DNA from: Arthrobacter roseus
GTDB lineage: Bacteria; Actinomycetota; Actinomycetes; Actinomycetales; Micrococcaceae
NCBI RefSeq assembly: GCF_016907875.1
Contig: NZ_JAFBCU010000001.1
Location: forward strand, 744,001-808,000
Direction of reading: 5' to 3'
Length of the DNA stretch: 64,000 nt
This document shows positions 28,841 through 38,590 of the stretch, one piece after another; positions within the stretch are counted from its first letter, which is position 1, and each line of letters starts with the position of its first letter. Below the pieces are notes generated by a model. It ran no database searches. It saw only the letters and a program-made list of their open reading frames with translations, and was not told the origin of the DNA. Position numbers and translations under genes: made by a program.

Positions 28841-31800
28841 TGGGAGACGTTCTCAACGCTGACCAGCGTCGTCACCTCGACGCAACCGTCCAGCAAGCCC
28901 GGACGGCGGGCGAGAAGGCGGCCGCAGATGCGCTGTACGCTCTCGCGGTGGCTGAGCCGAGCCGCCCGGCCTACCTGAGCGACGATGGCAATGCTTTGCG
29001 GCTCGCCCTGCGCGAGAAAGCCCGACAACTTGGGGACGACACTGCACGAAGCGGTGCGAGTCTGACCAATCTGGTCCGCGAGGTTGCCTACGAGCAATGG
29101 CATCGCCTCCTGTTCGCACGCTTCCTCGAAGTCAACGGCCTTCTGCGTCACCCCGAGTTTCGCGACACCTCGCTCACGCTCGAAGACTGCGCGGACCTCG
29201 CGGACGACCTCGGCGAGCCCGACGGCTGGTCAGTCGCCGCACGCTTCGCGTCGGAGGTTCTCCCTGGTGTCTTCCGGCTGGATGATCCGGCAGTCCAGGT
29301 TCGGTCCGCTACCGAGCATCGGCTTGAACTTGAACGGATCCTCCTTAGCCTTCCCGATGAGGTATTCGTTACCGAGGACGCCCTCGGGTGGGTCTACCAG
29401 TTCTGGCAGACGGCGGAGAAGAAGCGCGTCAACGAGTCAGGTGTCAAGATCGGTGGCGCGGACCTCTCGCCGGTGACTCAATTGTTCACCGAGAACTACA
29501 TGGTCCGCTTCCTGCTCGAGAACTCCCTCGGAGCATGGTGGGCTGCGCGCCACCCCGACTCACCGCTCATCGGCACGTGGGAGTACCTCCGCCGCCTCGA
29601 CGACGGCACACCCGCCGCCGGCACGTTTGACGAATGGCCGGTGACGGTGGCGGATGTCACCGTCATGGACCCGTGCTGCGGCTCCGGACACTTTTTGGTC
29701 GCGATGTTCGGGATGCTCTGGCGCATGAGGGCCGAGGAGGAGGGTCTTTCTCCGGCCGATGCGCAGGACGCGGTACTGCGGAATAACCTTCACGGGCTTG
29801 AGCTCGATCCCCGTTGCACGCAGATCGCCACCTTCAATGTCGCTCTCGAAGCATGGAAGCAGGGCGGTTTCCGTGACCTTCCGGCACCGCAGATTACTTG
29901 TTCCGGGGTTCCGGTTCGTGCGACCCGGAGTGATTGGGAGGCACTCGCCGGCGACGACGATGAGCTTCGCAAGGTCATGAAACGCCTTCACTCGCTCTTT
30001 CGGAATGCCGACTCGTTGGGTTCGTTGATTGATCCTCAGCCTCCAAACAATGGCGATGGATTGTTCGGTCGCGACATGAGCATCGGTGTTTCATGGGACC
30101 GCGTGCGCGGACTGGTGACTGAGGCGCAGCGTCAGGAGCGCCGGGAGGGTACGGTACTGGGACACGCGGCTGACGATGTCGTTCACGCGGCCGGGCTTCT
30201 CAGTCGTATGTACACATTTGTCGCGACGAACCCGCCATACCTTTCGCGCAATCGGCAGGGCGAGGTTCTGCGGGACCACTTGACCGACCAATTTGGCAAC
30301 TCAAAGTCCGAGATTGCCACCTCCTTTCTTGAGCGATACTGCCGCAGAGCACGTTCCGTTGCGATGGTGTTGCCGCAGGCGTGGACGACCCTCACTTCGT
30401 ACGAGTCGTTGCGGAAGGACCTTCTACGTTCCAGTCGAATAGACGTTGTTGCACAACTGGGGAGCGGTGCCTTCTCGTCGATTTCTGGCCAAGTCGTGAA
30501 CGTTGCCCTGTGCGTGCTTTCCGATTGCCCACTAGTCGAGGGCAATCTGCTCGCGATAGATGTATCAAAGTCAACTGACAAGGCAATTGATCTGCGTCAG
30601 GGCACGTTCTTGAAGATCTCGCAATCCGCGCAACTTTCTAATCCGGACGCACGCATTATTCTTCGGGAGTCGGGCGAGCGTGTGACGCATCTCTCGGAGT
30701 TTGCAGCTAGTTACACGGGATCCCAAACCGGTGATTTTTCTCGCTTTGGACGGACATTCTGGGAGTTCTCATCTATTCCAGATCGGTGGGCGCGTCAGAT
30801 GACTACGGTTGAGGAGCCCACCCTCTGGGGAGGGCGAAAGCACGTGATCTTGTGGGAGGACGGCCAAGGTGCGCTTGCTAAATTTCCAGGCGCGTACATT
30901 CGAGGGCGTTCGGCTTGGGGAAAGGATGGCATCCTGGTGTCCCGTATGGGGCGACTGCCAGCGACTCTGTACCGAGGAGAGTTCTTCGACGATAACGCGG
31001 CGGTGGTAGTGCCACACCAAGGAGTGCAAGTCGAAGTCATTTGGCATTTCATAAACTCTCATGAATTTCTCAACGAAATTCGGGCTATCGATCCGTCGAT
31101 CAAGGTCACCAACGGAACGCTGGTAAAGGTTCCGTTCGATCATGCGCGATGGAAGGAGGTCGCAGGCGAGATGAAAGTCCTGCCAGAACCCCACTCGGAC
31201 AATCCGACGCAGTGGCTCTACAAGGGCGACGTGGGTGGTTCCTCGCAGCCGCTTCAGGTGGCCGTTGCCCGCCTTCTCGGCTTCCGGTGGCCCGAGCAGG
31301 AGCCTGACGAACTCGATCAGTTCGCAGACGCCGACGGCGTCGCTGCACTGCAATCGCTGCCGGGTGAACCTGACCTCACGACGCGTCTCCGAGAACTGCT
31401 TGCGGCCGGATACGGCGATCAGTGGTCGAGCACTCTTGAACGCTCCCTTGTCACCGAATCCGGCGGGAAGAACGGACGGCTTGAGGACTGGCTGCGCGAC
31501 ACTTTCTTCGCACAACACGTGAAGGTCTTCGACAACCGTCCCTTCCTGTGGCACATCTGGGACGGACGCAAGGACGGCTTCTCCGCGATCGTCAACTATC
31601 ATCGGCTCGACCACCGCACACTCGAGAAGCTCACGTTCACTTCGCTGGGGGCGTGGATCGAGCGGCAGAAACATGAAGCGGCTGCGGGTCGCGCGGGTGC
31701 TGACGCGCGCCTTGCCGCTGCCGAGGACTTGCAGGAGCGTCTCAAGCTCATCCTCGACGGCGCCCCGCCATATGACGTGTACGTGCGGTGGAAGAAGATG

Positions 31801-32016
31801 CACGAGCAACCGATCGGTTGGCACCCCGACCTAGACGACGGCGTGCGCCTCAACATCCGCCCCTTTTTCACAGCGGGTGTGCTGCGGTCCAAGGTCAACG
31901 TGCATTGGAAGAAGGACCGCGGTACGAACTCTGACGGGTCGGAGCGCATCAACGATCTTCACCCGACGCTGGAGGAGCGTCGTGGGGCACGACGGCTGGC
32001 AGGTGTGAAACTGTGA
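28840..32016 (+). CDS. pglX: PglX, BREX adenine-specific DNA methyltransferase
   Basis: 1058 residues. The SAM-binding motif DPCCGSGHFLVAMF lies near residue 276 and the N6-adenine catalytic motif TNPPYLSRN near residue 462. PglX methylates one strand of a non-palindromic site, marking host DNA as self. Residues ~490-760 (DNA about 30.3-31.13 kb) are visibly more AT-rich than the rest of the operon. That fits a recently exchanged target-recognition region. The gene overlaps brxC by one base and pglZ by four. Confidence 0.95.
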   Translation: MGDVLNADQRRHLDATVQQARTAGEKAAADALYALAVAEPSRPAYLSDDGNALRLALREKARQLGDDTARSGASLTNLVREVAYEQWHRLLFARFLEVNGLLRHPEFRDTSLTLEDCADLADDLGEPDGWSVAARFASEVLPGVFRLDDPAVQVRSATEHRLELERILLSLPDEVFVTEDALGWVYQFWQTAEKKRVNESGVKIGGADLSPVTQLFTENYMVRFLLENSLGAWWAARHPDSPLIGTWEYLRRLDDGTPAAGTFDEWPVTVADVTVMDPCCGSGHFLVAMFGMLWRMRAEEEGLSPADAQDAVLRNNLHGLELDPRCTQIATFNVALEAWKQGGFRDLPAPQITCSGVPVRATRSDWEALAGDDDELRKVMKRLHSLFRNADSLGSLIDPQPPNNGDGLFGRDMSIGVSWDRVRGLVTEAQRQERREGTVLGHAADDVVHAAGLLSRMYTFVATNPPYLSRNRQGEVLRDHLTDQFGNSKSEIATSFLERYCRRARSVAMVLPQAWTTLTSYESLRKDLLRSSRIDVVAQLGSGAFSSISGQVVNVALCVLSDCPLVEGNLLAIDVSKSTDKAIDLRQGTFLKISQSAQLSNPDARIILRESGERVTHLSEFAASYTGSQTGDFSRFGRTFWEFSSIPDRWARQMTTVEEPTLWGGRKHVILWEDGQGALAKFPGAYIRGRSAWGKDGILVSRMGRLPATLYRGEFFDDNAAVVVPHQGVQVEVIWHFINSHEFLNEIRAIDPSIKVTNGTLVKVPFDHARWKEVAGEMKVLPEPHSDNPTQWLYKGDVGGSSQPLQVAVARLLGFRWPEQEPDELDQFADADGVAALQSLPGEPDLTTRLRELLAAGYGDQWSSTLERSLVTESGGKNGRLEDWLRDTFFAQHVKVFDNRPFLWHIWDGRKDGFSAIVNYHRLDHRTLEKLTFTSLGAWIERQKHEAAAGRAGADARLAAAEDLQERLKLILDGAPPYDVYVRWKKMHEQPIGWHPDLDDGVRLNIRPFFTAGVLRSKVNVHWKKDRGTNSDGSERINDLHPTLEERRGARRLAGVKL

Positions 32017-34352
32017 CCGCGGTGCGGGCCGTCGTTGCGCACGCTCTGCGCGAGGCAGCGAAGTACAACGTGGATTCGAGTGCCCCTCCCGTAGCCGTGT
32101 TCTGGCCTGATCCGGATCGTGCGTGGGAGCCGGTCATCGGCCTTCTCCAAGAGGCCGTCCCGATCCTCGTGCTCGGCGACTACGACTCCGCGAAAGCCCA
32201 AGGGCCCGCGATATGGGTTCGCGCGGTCCTGGCAGTCCCGGAATCCGTGGACCTCCCAGCACATTTAGCCGAGCACAGCGACAAGAACCCGTGGGTGATC
32301 TACCTGCCGGGCCTCGGTCGAAGTTCACTCTCGGACGTCACCAGCCCCGACCCGGCAGTGTCGCCCCTTGTTGAAGTGGCACTACGCTCCAGCTGGTGGC
32401 CGTCCGCGCACGGGCAGACCCCGTGGACCCCACACTCCTTCCTAAGCTCGAAGAGCGGCGCCGGCCTGGATCTTGCGGGGGATGCAAAGACGAGGTCGGC
32501 GCTCAAAGGCGTGCTCGACCGTCTGTTCGCCGACGACGTCGACGAGCTGCGCCGCATGGGCCGCCTTGACGCCGCACGGTTGCACTCACTCGTCATGTCC
32601 GACAGCGTCCGCACCTTGCTGGAGTGGCTGGACGATCCCGACGGCACTCGCAACGCACTTCAGGGAGCTCGTTGGAACGCCTTCGTCGAGGCGTGTCGCA
32701 CGACGTACAACTTTGATCCAGCCAAGGATGGTGCGCTCACCGCTGCCGCACGTTTCGGGACTCGGAAAGGCGCTTGGGGTGATGCGTGGGCTCGGTTTGC
32801 AGACAACCCTCGCCGGTACCCCAACATCCCCGCCGCGCTCGATCAGGCCCGTCCCCAAGGTGATCTCTTCGGCAGCACCGATCCGCATCCAGACTCTTGG
32901 CCATCGTGGAACCTTGAGCAAGAGGATGGCCTCCGCAAGTCTTTCTCTGGCCTGGTCGACAGCAACGACCCCGATAAGGCACGCGAGTCGGTGCGCGAGT
33001 TGGCTGCCATCCACCTGCGCCGCGAGGAGAGCGTCTGGGACGAGCTCGGGCAAGCCCCGCTAGCGCGGGCGATAGGCTTGTTGGCCGAGCTTGTAGGTCT
33101 GACTGCCGCGGGCGCGTCGGGGACCGACCTGCCCTCCCTGGCGACTTGGTACGCGGTTGACGGCTGTAAGGTCGATGATTTGGCGCTTCGCGCCATCGCC
33201 ACCTCGCCGACCTCGGCGGACCGTGGCGCTGTACGCAAGGCGCTCCAAATCATCTACGACCCCTGGCTGGAACAAGTTGCTCGCACGTTCCAGTCTGCGG
33301 CGACTTCCGGCTACAAGGGCCAGGTTGGCCTCGATGTCCAAGCTGGCACTTGCGTCGTCTTCGTTGATGCCCTCCGATTCGACCTCGCACAGCGGCTTGC
33401 GAAGCGGCTCGCATCCCTAAACACCACCATCTCCCCGCGTCTTGCAGCGTTCCCCACCGTTACCCCGACCGGCCAGCCGGCCGTTGCACCCGTGATAGCC
33501 ACATTCGGGGCGGGCCCAGCGTTCGACGCGGCCGATGTCCAAGGTCGCTCGGTGAAGGGGCAGGTTTTCCGGGCAGCCCTGTCCGACGCGGGAGTCCAGT
33601 ATCTCGACTGGAAGTCCTCTGAGACTGGACAGGCCAGCGGCATCGGTTGGACCCAGACCAACACCATCGATGCGCTCGGCCACGACCACGGGCATGCGCT
33701 GTCCGACATGGTCGATCAGCAGCTCGATCTCGTTGCAGAACGAATCCTGGGTCTACTCGCGGCAGGCTGGCGACACGTCGTCGTCGTGACCGACCACGGC
33801 TTTCTCCTCCCAGCGGGTCCTGCGCTGAAGGTGACGCTGCCCCTCGCGGTCACAGAAGGCGACTCCGCCCGCAAGCCGCGAGTCGCTCGACTGAAGGCCG
33901 GGTCGGCGCGGCCAGACTTCCCGATCATCCCGTGGACCTGGGATGCGTCAGTCGACATGATCAGCGCGCCTGGTGCCGCTGCCTTCGAGGCTGGAACCTA
34001 CTACGAGCACGGCGGCCTGAGCCCGCAGGAGTGCGTCATCCCGGTCATCGAAGTTTCTGCCCGAAAGGGTGCAACCGGGCCCGCACAGATCGAGGGAATC
34101 CGTTGGACGGGGCAGCGCTGTCGCATTGATTTCGAGCCCGCGGAGGCCGATGTCATGGCAGAGGTTCGGCTTTCCCCCGGGGACCCAAGCAGCACAGTCG
34201 GTGGCCCGAAGCCGCCATCCGAGCCAGGGGAGATCAAAGTGCTCGTCGACGAGGACCAGGCTGCTGATGGCACTGCGGCATACATTGTGCTGATCGGGCC
34301 AGACGGTGCCGTTATTGCACAGCGCCAGACAACGGTGGGAGGTGCCGAATGA
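32013..34352 (+). CDS. pglZ: PglZ, BREX alkaline-phosphatase-superfamily protein
   Basis: 779 residues from a GTG. The alkaline-phosphatase superfamily core is seen as VVFVDALRFDLAQRLA (near residue 447), TIDALGHDHGHALSDMVDQQ (near 551-570) and VVVVTDHGFLLPAG (near 590), giving the Asp/His metal ligands. PglZ is the signature protein of all BREX types and probably a nuclease or phosphodiesterase. The C-terminal ~120 residues are acidic and Pro-rich. It overlaps both neighbours by four bases. Confidence 0.95.
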   Translation: MTAVRAVVAHALREAAKYNVDSSAPPVAVFWPDPDRAWEPVIGLLQEAVPILVLGDYDSAKAQGPAIWVRAVLAVPESVDLPAHLAEHSDKNPWVIYLPGLGRSSLSDVTSPDPAVSPLVEVALRSSWWPSAHGQTPWTPHSFLSSKSGAGLDLAGDAKTRSALKGVLDRLFADDVDELRRMGRLDAARLHSLVMSDSVRTLLEWLDDPDGTRNALQGARWNAFVEACRTTYNFDPAKDGALTAAARFGTRKGAWGDAWARFADNPRRYPNIPAALDQARPQGDLFGSTDPHPDSWPSWNLEQEDGLRKSFSGLVDSNDPDKARESVRELAAIHLRREESVWDELGQAPLARAIGLLAELVGLTAAGASGTDLPSLATWYAVDGCKVDDLALRAIATSPTSADRGAVRKALQIIYDPWLEQVARTFQSAATSGYKGQVGLDVQAGTCVVFVDALRFDLAQRLAKRLASLNTTISPRLAAFPTVTPTGQPAVAPVIATFGAGPAFDAADVQGRSVKGQVFRAALSDAGVQYLDWKSSETGQASGIGWTQTNTIDALGHDHGHALSDMVDQQLDLVAERILGLLAAGWRHVVVVTDHGFLLPAGPALKVTLPLAVTEGDSARKPRVARLKAGSARPDFPIIPWTWDASVDMISAPGAAAFEAGTYYEHGGLSPQECVIPVIEVSARKGATGPAQIEGIRWTGQRCRIDFEPAEADVMAEVRLSPGDPSSTVGGPKPPSEPGEIKVLVDEDQAADGTAAYIVLIGPDGAVIAQRQTTVGGAE

Positions 34353-36406
34353 CCGAAGCGATCATCCTTGACCCAATCGACGAGCTGGCGGCCTCTGCCT
34401 TTGAGGGGTACGTGGTCCGCAAGGACCTTGCTCAGCAATTCAAGGGCGCCTACCCCGTACCGACCTACGTCGGTGAGTTTCTCATCGGCCGCTATTGCGC
34501 CACCACCGACCCCGACGAGATTGAGGAGGGGTTGCAGATCGTGCGCCGGCTCCTCGCCGACCGCACCGTTCGGGCCGGGGAGGAAGAGCTTTTCAAGTCC
34601 CGCGCGCGCGAACGTATGACGATCAAACTCATCGATATAGTCAAGGCACGGCTGGACGCGAAAGCGAACGCATACCTCGCAGAGCTGCCGAGTCTCGGCC
34701 TCAAGGACGTCCGCATCGACGACGCCGTAGTCCGTGACAACGAGCGAATGCTGACCGGGGGTTTCTACGCCGAAGTGGATCTCTACTACGACGCCGTCAT
34801 CGCCGATGAGAACAACGGCAAGCCCTTCGCCATTGGGTCGCTTCGTCCGATCCAACTCTCGACCCGCGATTCATTGGCTCGGTTGGCTGAAGGCCGCTCA
34901 CGCTTCACGACTGAGCAGTGGAAGCACCTCCTGCTCCGGTCGGTGGGGTTTGAACCGGAGCAACTCACGGAGCGCCAGCAGGACGTTCTCTTGCTACGGA
35001 TGGTCCCGTTCGTCCAGCGCAACTTCAACATGGTCGAGTTGGGGCCTCGCGGTACCGGCAAGTCGCACCTGTTCCAGCAGGTCTCGCCATACGCCCATCT
35101 CATCAGCGGTGGCAAGGCGACTGTCGCCCGAATGTTCGTAAACAATGCGACCGGCCAACGCGGGCTGGTTGCCCAGTACGACGTTGTGTGCTTTGACGAG
35201 GTCTCAGGCGTCTCCTTTGACCAGAAGGACGGCGTCAACATCATGAAGGGCTACATGGAGTCGGGTGAGTTCTCCCGTGGCCGAGAGTCGATCCGGGCTG
35301 ATGGGTCGATTGTACTTGTTGGAAACTTCGACGTAGACGTTGCTCACCAGCAGAGGATCGGCCATTTGCTCTCGCCCCTTCCGCCGGAGATGCGGGATGA
35401 CACGGCGTTCATGGACCGAATTCACGCATACCTACCGGGGTGGGATGTCCCGAAACTCAGCCCCTCGTACTTTACCCACCACTTCGGTCTAGTGAGCGAC
35501 TTCCTCTCGGAGTGCTGGTCCCGCCTCCGCGACCAATCGAGACTGGCATCCGTCCAAGGACGGGTTAACTATTCCGATGCGCTCTCCGGGCGCGACCTGT
35601 CTGCGGTCAACAAGACGGTCGACGGCCTACTGAAGCTGGTCTATCCGGATGCCGAAGCGCAAATCCCCGACGAGGACCTGGAGTGGGCAGTCCGCATGGC
35701 GCTCGAATGTCGGCGACGTGTCAAGGAACAGCAGCGACGCATCGGGACAGCGGAATTCCGCAACACCCAGTTCGGCTATCGGATCGGCGAAGGAGTTGAA
35801 CAGTTCGTCTCAACCCCGGAGCTCGCAAGCCCTGACTCGATCGGTTTGGACCCACTCCCGCCAGGTCAGGTGTGGGCCATCGCCGAGGATGGCGGAGGGA
35901 CCGGCCCAGGTCTTTACCGCATCGAGGCGGCGGACACTCTAGGAGCTGGGGCATCAGGATTGCTCAACCAGGCAGCCCCAGCTCCACTCCGCGAAAGTTT
36001 CAAAGTCGCAGAGCAGAACCTTATTGCCCAAGCGCGCACTCTTGTCGGCGAACGCAATCCCCGCGAACACAACCTCACAGCGCAGGTCCGGGCACTTGAC
36101 GCGGCGAAGTCGGGAGCTGGGCTTGGCTTGCCGATCCTTCTTGCGCTCACGTCCTCCATGCTTCAGCGATCCGTTCGTGGCGGCCTGATCACGGTCGGTA
36201 ATCTCTCGCTGGGCGGTGGCGTCGAGACTGTGCTCAACGCGGCCGCTCTCGCCGAGCATGCAATGGAGAAGGGCGCGTCGGCGCTTCTGCTCCCCGTGTC
36301 GGCCCGCCGACAACTGCTTGACGTCAGCGACGAAGTGGCCACCAAGGTTTCGTTCCTGTTCTACAGCGACGCCCGCGACGCGCTCGTGAAAGCACTAGAC
36401 GAGTAA
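34349..36406 (+). CDS. brxL: BrxL, Lon-like AAA+ BREX effector
   Basis: 685 residues. An N-terminal domain is followed by an AAA+ module (Walker A LGPRGTGKSHLFQQ near residue 231; Walker B VVCFDEVSG near 278) and a C-terminal Lon-like domain (residues ~560-685). BrxL forms multimeric DNA-binding rings needed for phage restriction. In the Lon-like domain the stretch AAKSGAGLGLPILLAL aligns where Lon has its PSAG serine, and GGGVETVLNAA where Lon has its catalytic lysine, so the Ser-Lys dyad appears absent. It is the last gene of the six-gene overlapping operon. Confidence 0.95.
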   Translation: MTEAIILDPIDELAASAFEGYVVRKDLAQQFKGAYPVPTYVGEFLIGRYCATTDPDEIEEGLQIVRRLLADRTVRAGEEELFKSRARERMTIKLIDIVKARLDAKANAYLAELPSLGLKDVRIDDAVVRDNERMLTGGFYAEVDLYYDAVIADENNGKPFAIGSLRPIQLSTRDSLARLAEGRSRFTTEQWKHLLLRSVGFEPEQLTERQQDVLLLRMVPFVQRNFNMVELGPRGTGKSHLFQQVSPYAHLISGGKATVARMFVNNATGQRGLVAQYDVVCFDEVSGVSFDQKDGVNIMKGYMESGEFSRGRESIRADGSIVLVGNFDVDVAHQQRIGHLLSPLPPEMRDDTAFMDRIHAYLPGWDVPKLSPSYFTHHFGLVSDFLSECWSRLRDQSRLASVQGRVNYSDALSGRDLSAVNKTVDGLLKLVYPDAEAQIPDEDLEWAVRMALECRRRVKEQQRRIGTAEFRNTQFGYRIGEGVEQFVSTPELASPDSIGLDPLPPGQVWAIAEDGGGTGPGLYRIEAADTLGAGASGLLNQAAPAPLRESFKVAEQNLIAQARTLVGERNPREHNLTAQVRALDAAKSGAGLGLPILLALTSSMLQRSVRGGLITVGNLSLGGGVETVLNAAALAEHAMEKGASALLLPVSARRQLLDVSDEVATKVSFLFYSDARDALVKALDE

Positions 36407-36553
36407 CGCAATGCTTAGCAGTGCTTGGCGTTCCTAACCGGCAAGACGAACAAACCTGCCTGGTCGACGTGCGGAGAGGGCCGAAAAGCGAGCCGTTGTT
36501 TATGGTTTCCGCTGCGCTCCGGCATAGGCGTTTCCTTGGAGACCGGGGCAGTG

Positions 36554-37426
36554 TCAGCTCAGAGCTTGGTCTTCAAGTTGTTGGAAGGTTCGACCCGTAG
36601 CTGTCTTCCATGCGATTCTGCCGTTGATGCTGCCGCCCAAAATTACTGCACCGGCGGTGCTGGGACTGTTGAAGAGCTGGTCCTTGAGGAAGACGAAGTC
36701 ATTGCCGCGAACTTCGACAACGCCTTGCTCAATAAGGTCACCGCGGCGGCGTAGGAGGGATGCTGAAAGAGAAGGCCGGGCGGTTACGTTGCCGACAGAT
36801 CCGGCTAGAACCAAGAGGCCTTCGGTCGTCGGCCTTGCTCTGGCTTCGGTTCCGCCCTCTCTGAAGACCAGGGTCCCGGCACCATCGCTGGTGCCCGGCA
36901 GCGGTACCGCCTTCAGCGGCTCCAGGATTGGATAACCCAGAGTCGTCAGGAGGATTGAGATGGTTTCCAAGTACTCTCGGCAGTCGGATTCCAGGGGTGC
37001 CGGGGTGTGGGGATTCGAGGCATCGTTGCCGTTGTGCAATTCATAGCGGGCAGCTTCGGTTGCCCGCTTGATGGCCTGCCATTCCATGTATCCGGTGTGA
37101 GTGTTGGTCCAGGCGTTTGTCAGGGACACTGCGACCAGTGCATGGTCCCAGAAGTCCTTTTTATCGGAGTGTTGTTTCAGCCTGTCTCCGATGGCGCCGC
37201 TCTGTCCGATGTAGCAGGAAGGACGGCCTGATGACGAGGAACCGAACAGGAAGTAGACGCCCACCTGCTTGGATTCGGGCATGTCCCTGAATTCCCGAAG
37301 CAGCGGGCGGGGAACTTCGAAGACGCGAACGGTCCGTGTGGTGATTTCGGCCATTCGGATACCGGCGGGGTCACCCTGCGGCAGGTATATCTGAATGGTT
37401 TGGGGGAGTGCCGTGTTCCGAAGCAT
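36554..37426 (-). CDS. GIY-YIG nuclease family protein
   Basis: 290 residues. The GIY-YIG domain is visible as VGVYFLFG (GVY) and CYIGQSGAIGDRLKQH (YIG plus the catalytic Arg region), with a downstream MEWQAIK Glu that fits the metal-binding site. The N-terminal TIQIYLPQGDPAGIRMAEIT block and the C-terminal RRRGDLIEQGV (DUF4357-like) are standard for a family of standalone GIY-YIG proteins. It is convergent with brxL, about 150 bases away. It probably acts as an accessory or independent nuclease; there is no evidence it belongs to BREX. Confidence 0.88.
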   Translation of the reverse strand: MLRNTALPQTIQIYLPQGDPAGIRMAEITTRTVRVFEVPRPLLREFRDMPESKQVGVYFLFGSSSSGRPSCYIGQSGAIGDRLKQHSDKKDFWDHALVAVSLTNAWTNTHTGYMEWQAIKRATEAARYELHNGNDASNPHTPAPLESDCREYLETISILLTTLGYPILEPLKAVPLPGTSDGAGTLVFREGGTEARARPTTEGLLVLAGSVGNVTARPSLSASLLRRRGDLIEQGVVEVRGNDFVFLKDQLFNSPSTAGAVILGGSINGRIAWKTATGRTFQQLEDQALS

Positions 37427-37750
37427 GCATCGATCCTTCCACAGCGGAGGTTAGGACTGGGCCATGAGGTGCACGAAACTTGACGATCTTCGGTGAGTTC
37501 ACGGTAGAGGTTTTGTCGGTGAGTAGCCGGCGCTAACGCCAGCGGAAGGATTCCAGCGCGCGAAGCAGGGTAGCGGAGTCGGCCTTCAGATGATCAACCG
37601 GGCGGGCCGGCGGGTCATGGCGCCGATACCAATCAGATGGCTCGGCCCTTGCCTGGCCATGAATATGTAATAAATCCACACCATAATGTCAGTTATGTTG
37701 TGGGCGTTGAAGTCAGGGGCGGCTCGACGCAGAATCAAACGGTCGACCAA
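37427..37750. other. Intergenic stretch, no gene seen
   Basis: About 320 bases between the GIY-YIG start and the right direct repeat. I see no supported gene or RNA. It should hold the promoter of the GIY-YIG gene. Confidence 0.4.
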
Positions 37751-37843
37751 ACTTCAGAACACGTTCTGAGTTACTGCTGTTACATGAGCGCACCAGGCAG
37801 TTCCCGAAAGACGTTTCAGTCTTCTGAACTGAGCCGTGCTTCA
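37751..37843. repeat. Direct repeat, right copy (operator plus antitoxin 5' end)
   Basis: Partner of 17951-18043, 19,800 bases away, aligned without gaps. It contains the same CAGAACACGTTCTG palindrome at 37755-37768, about 16 bases upstream of the antitoxin ATG, where an autoregulatory operator would be expected. Confidence 0.8.
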
Positions 37844-38281
37844 GCTGAAGTTTTTGCTGCCGCGGCGGACCACCCTGTTTGGATGACCCGCCGCGACGGC
37901 GAGTCCTGGGTGCTGATGTCCGAGAGCGCAGATAAGGCACGCGCATCACTGCTGGAATTAGCGGCACAGCTTGTCGCTCACAATCAGCACCGATGGAACG
38001 CTGGCTGGTCGCATGAGCGATCGCTTCCCGTGGATGCTGGCACTGAGCTCAGCTGATCAGGATGCCTGTGCGAAGGCTGTCCTGGCGTCCGCGCGCGCGT
38101 CTTTCGCCACCATGCAACCCATCTGGCCATTGCAGAACTCACGGCCTGGCGCGAGACTGCGACGGCCATCGCCGCCGGTCTCGGAAAGGCGTATGTTGAA
38201 TGGCTTGAGGACGCTGAAACCATCGAGCGCCCTTGGAGCATGGCGACAAGCAATAGGGTGAACGAACACGATCCGCAGTAG
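37784..38281 (+). pseudogene. Frameshifted Phd-type antitoxin
   Basis: It starts MSAPGSSRKTFQSSELSRAS and AAADHPVWMTRRDGESWVLM, the N-terminal DNA-binding pattern of a Phd/prevent-host-death antitoxin. Around 37980 the sense moves to the next frame (STDGTLAGRMSDRFPWMLAL), and near 38115 it moves again (THLAIAELTAWRETATAIAA) before the stop at 38281. The three pieces together give the usual ~160-residue length. Two frameshifts suggest an inactive C-terminal, toxin-binding half, although the DNA-binding half could still be made. No clear toxin gene follows. Confidence 0.75.
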
Positions 38282-38590
38282 GGGCCGCCTCGGCGGAGCT
38301 GAGCTCTGATTTATGCGCGTGGCATTCTGCGCTTGCGGGAGGTCTGCCGGGCAACTCATCGTCCAGATGATTGCTGTTTCAGCCGGGCCTGGCGGGAGGA
38401 ATCTCTTGACAAGCAAAAAGCCACGCTCGACCGTGCTCAGCTGGATCTACAGAAGATGAACACACAGCCCTTGCAGGCGTTCCTTGAGGGCCGTGACATG
38501 ACGCTTTCGCCTCATATCGGATCAGAGGTGCATTTGGGCGCAATCTTCGTAGAAGGAAGAGCCGGCCCACATTGGACTGGGCCCTACCCG
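38282..38590. other. Region expected to hold the cognate toxin; none recognisable
   Basis: Downstream of the broken antitoxin, a plus frame (38333-38611) could give 92 residues but starts at TTG, has odd composition and overlaps the next gene. I see no Doc, RelE or PIN motif. It is either a decayed toxin or non-coding. Confidence 0.35.

Noticed and set aside
36554-37426. GIY-YIG protein as a seventh BREX gene
   Set aside because: It is on the opposite strand, convergent with brxL, and belongs to a family common outside BREX loci.
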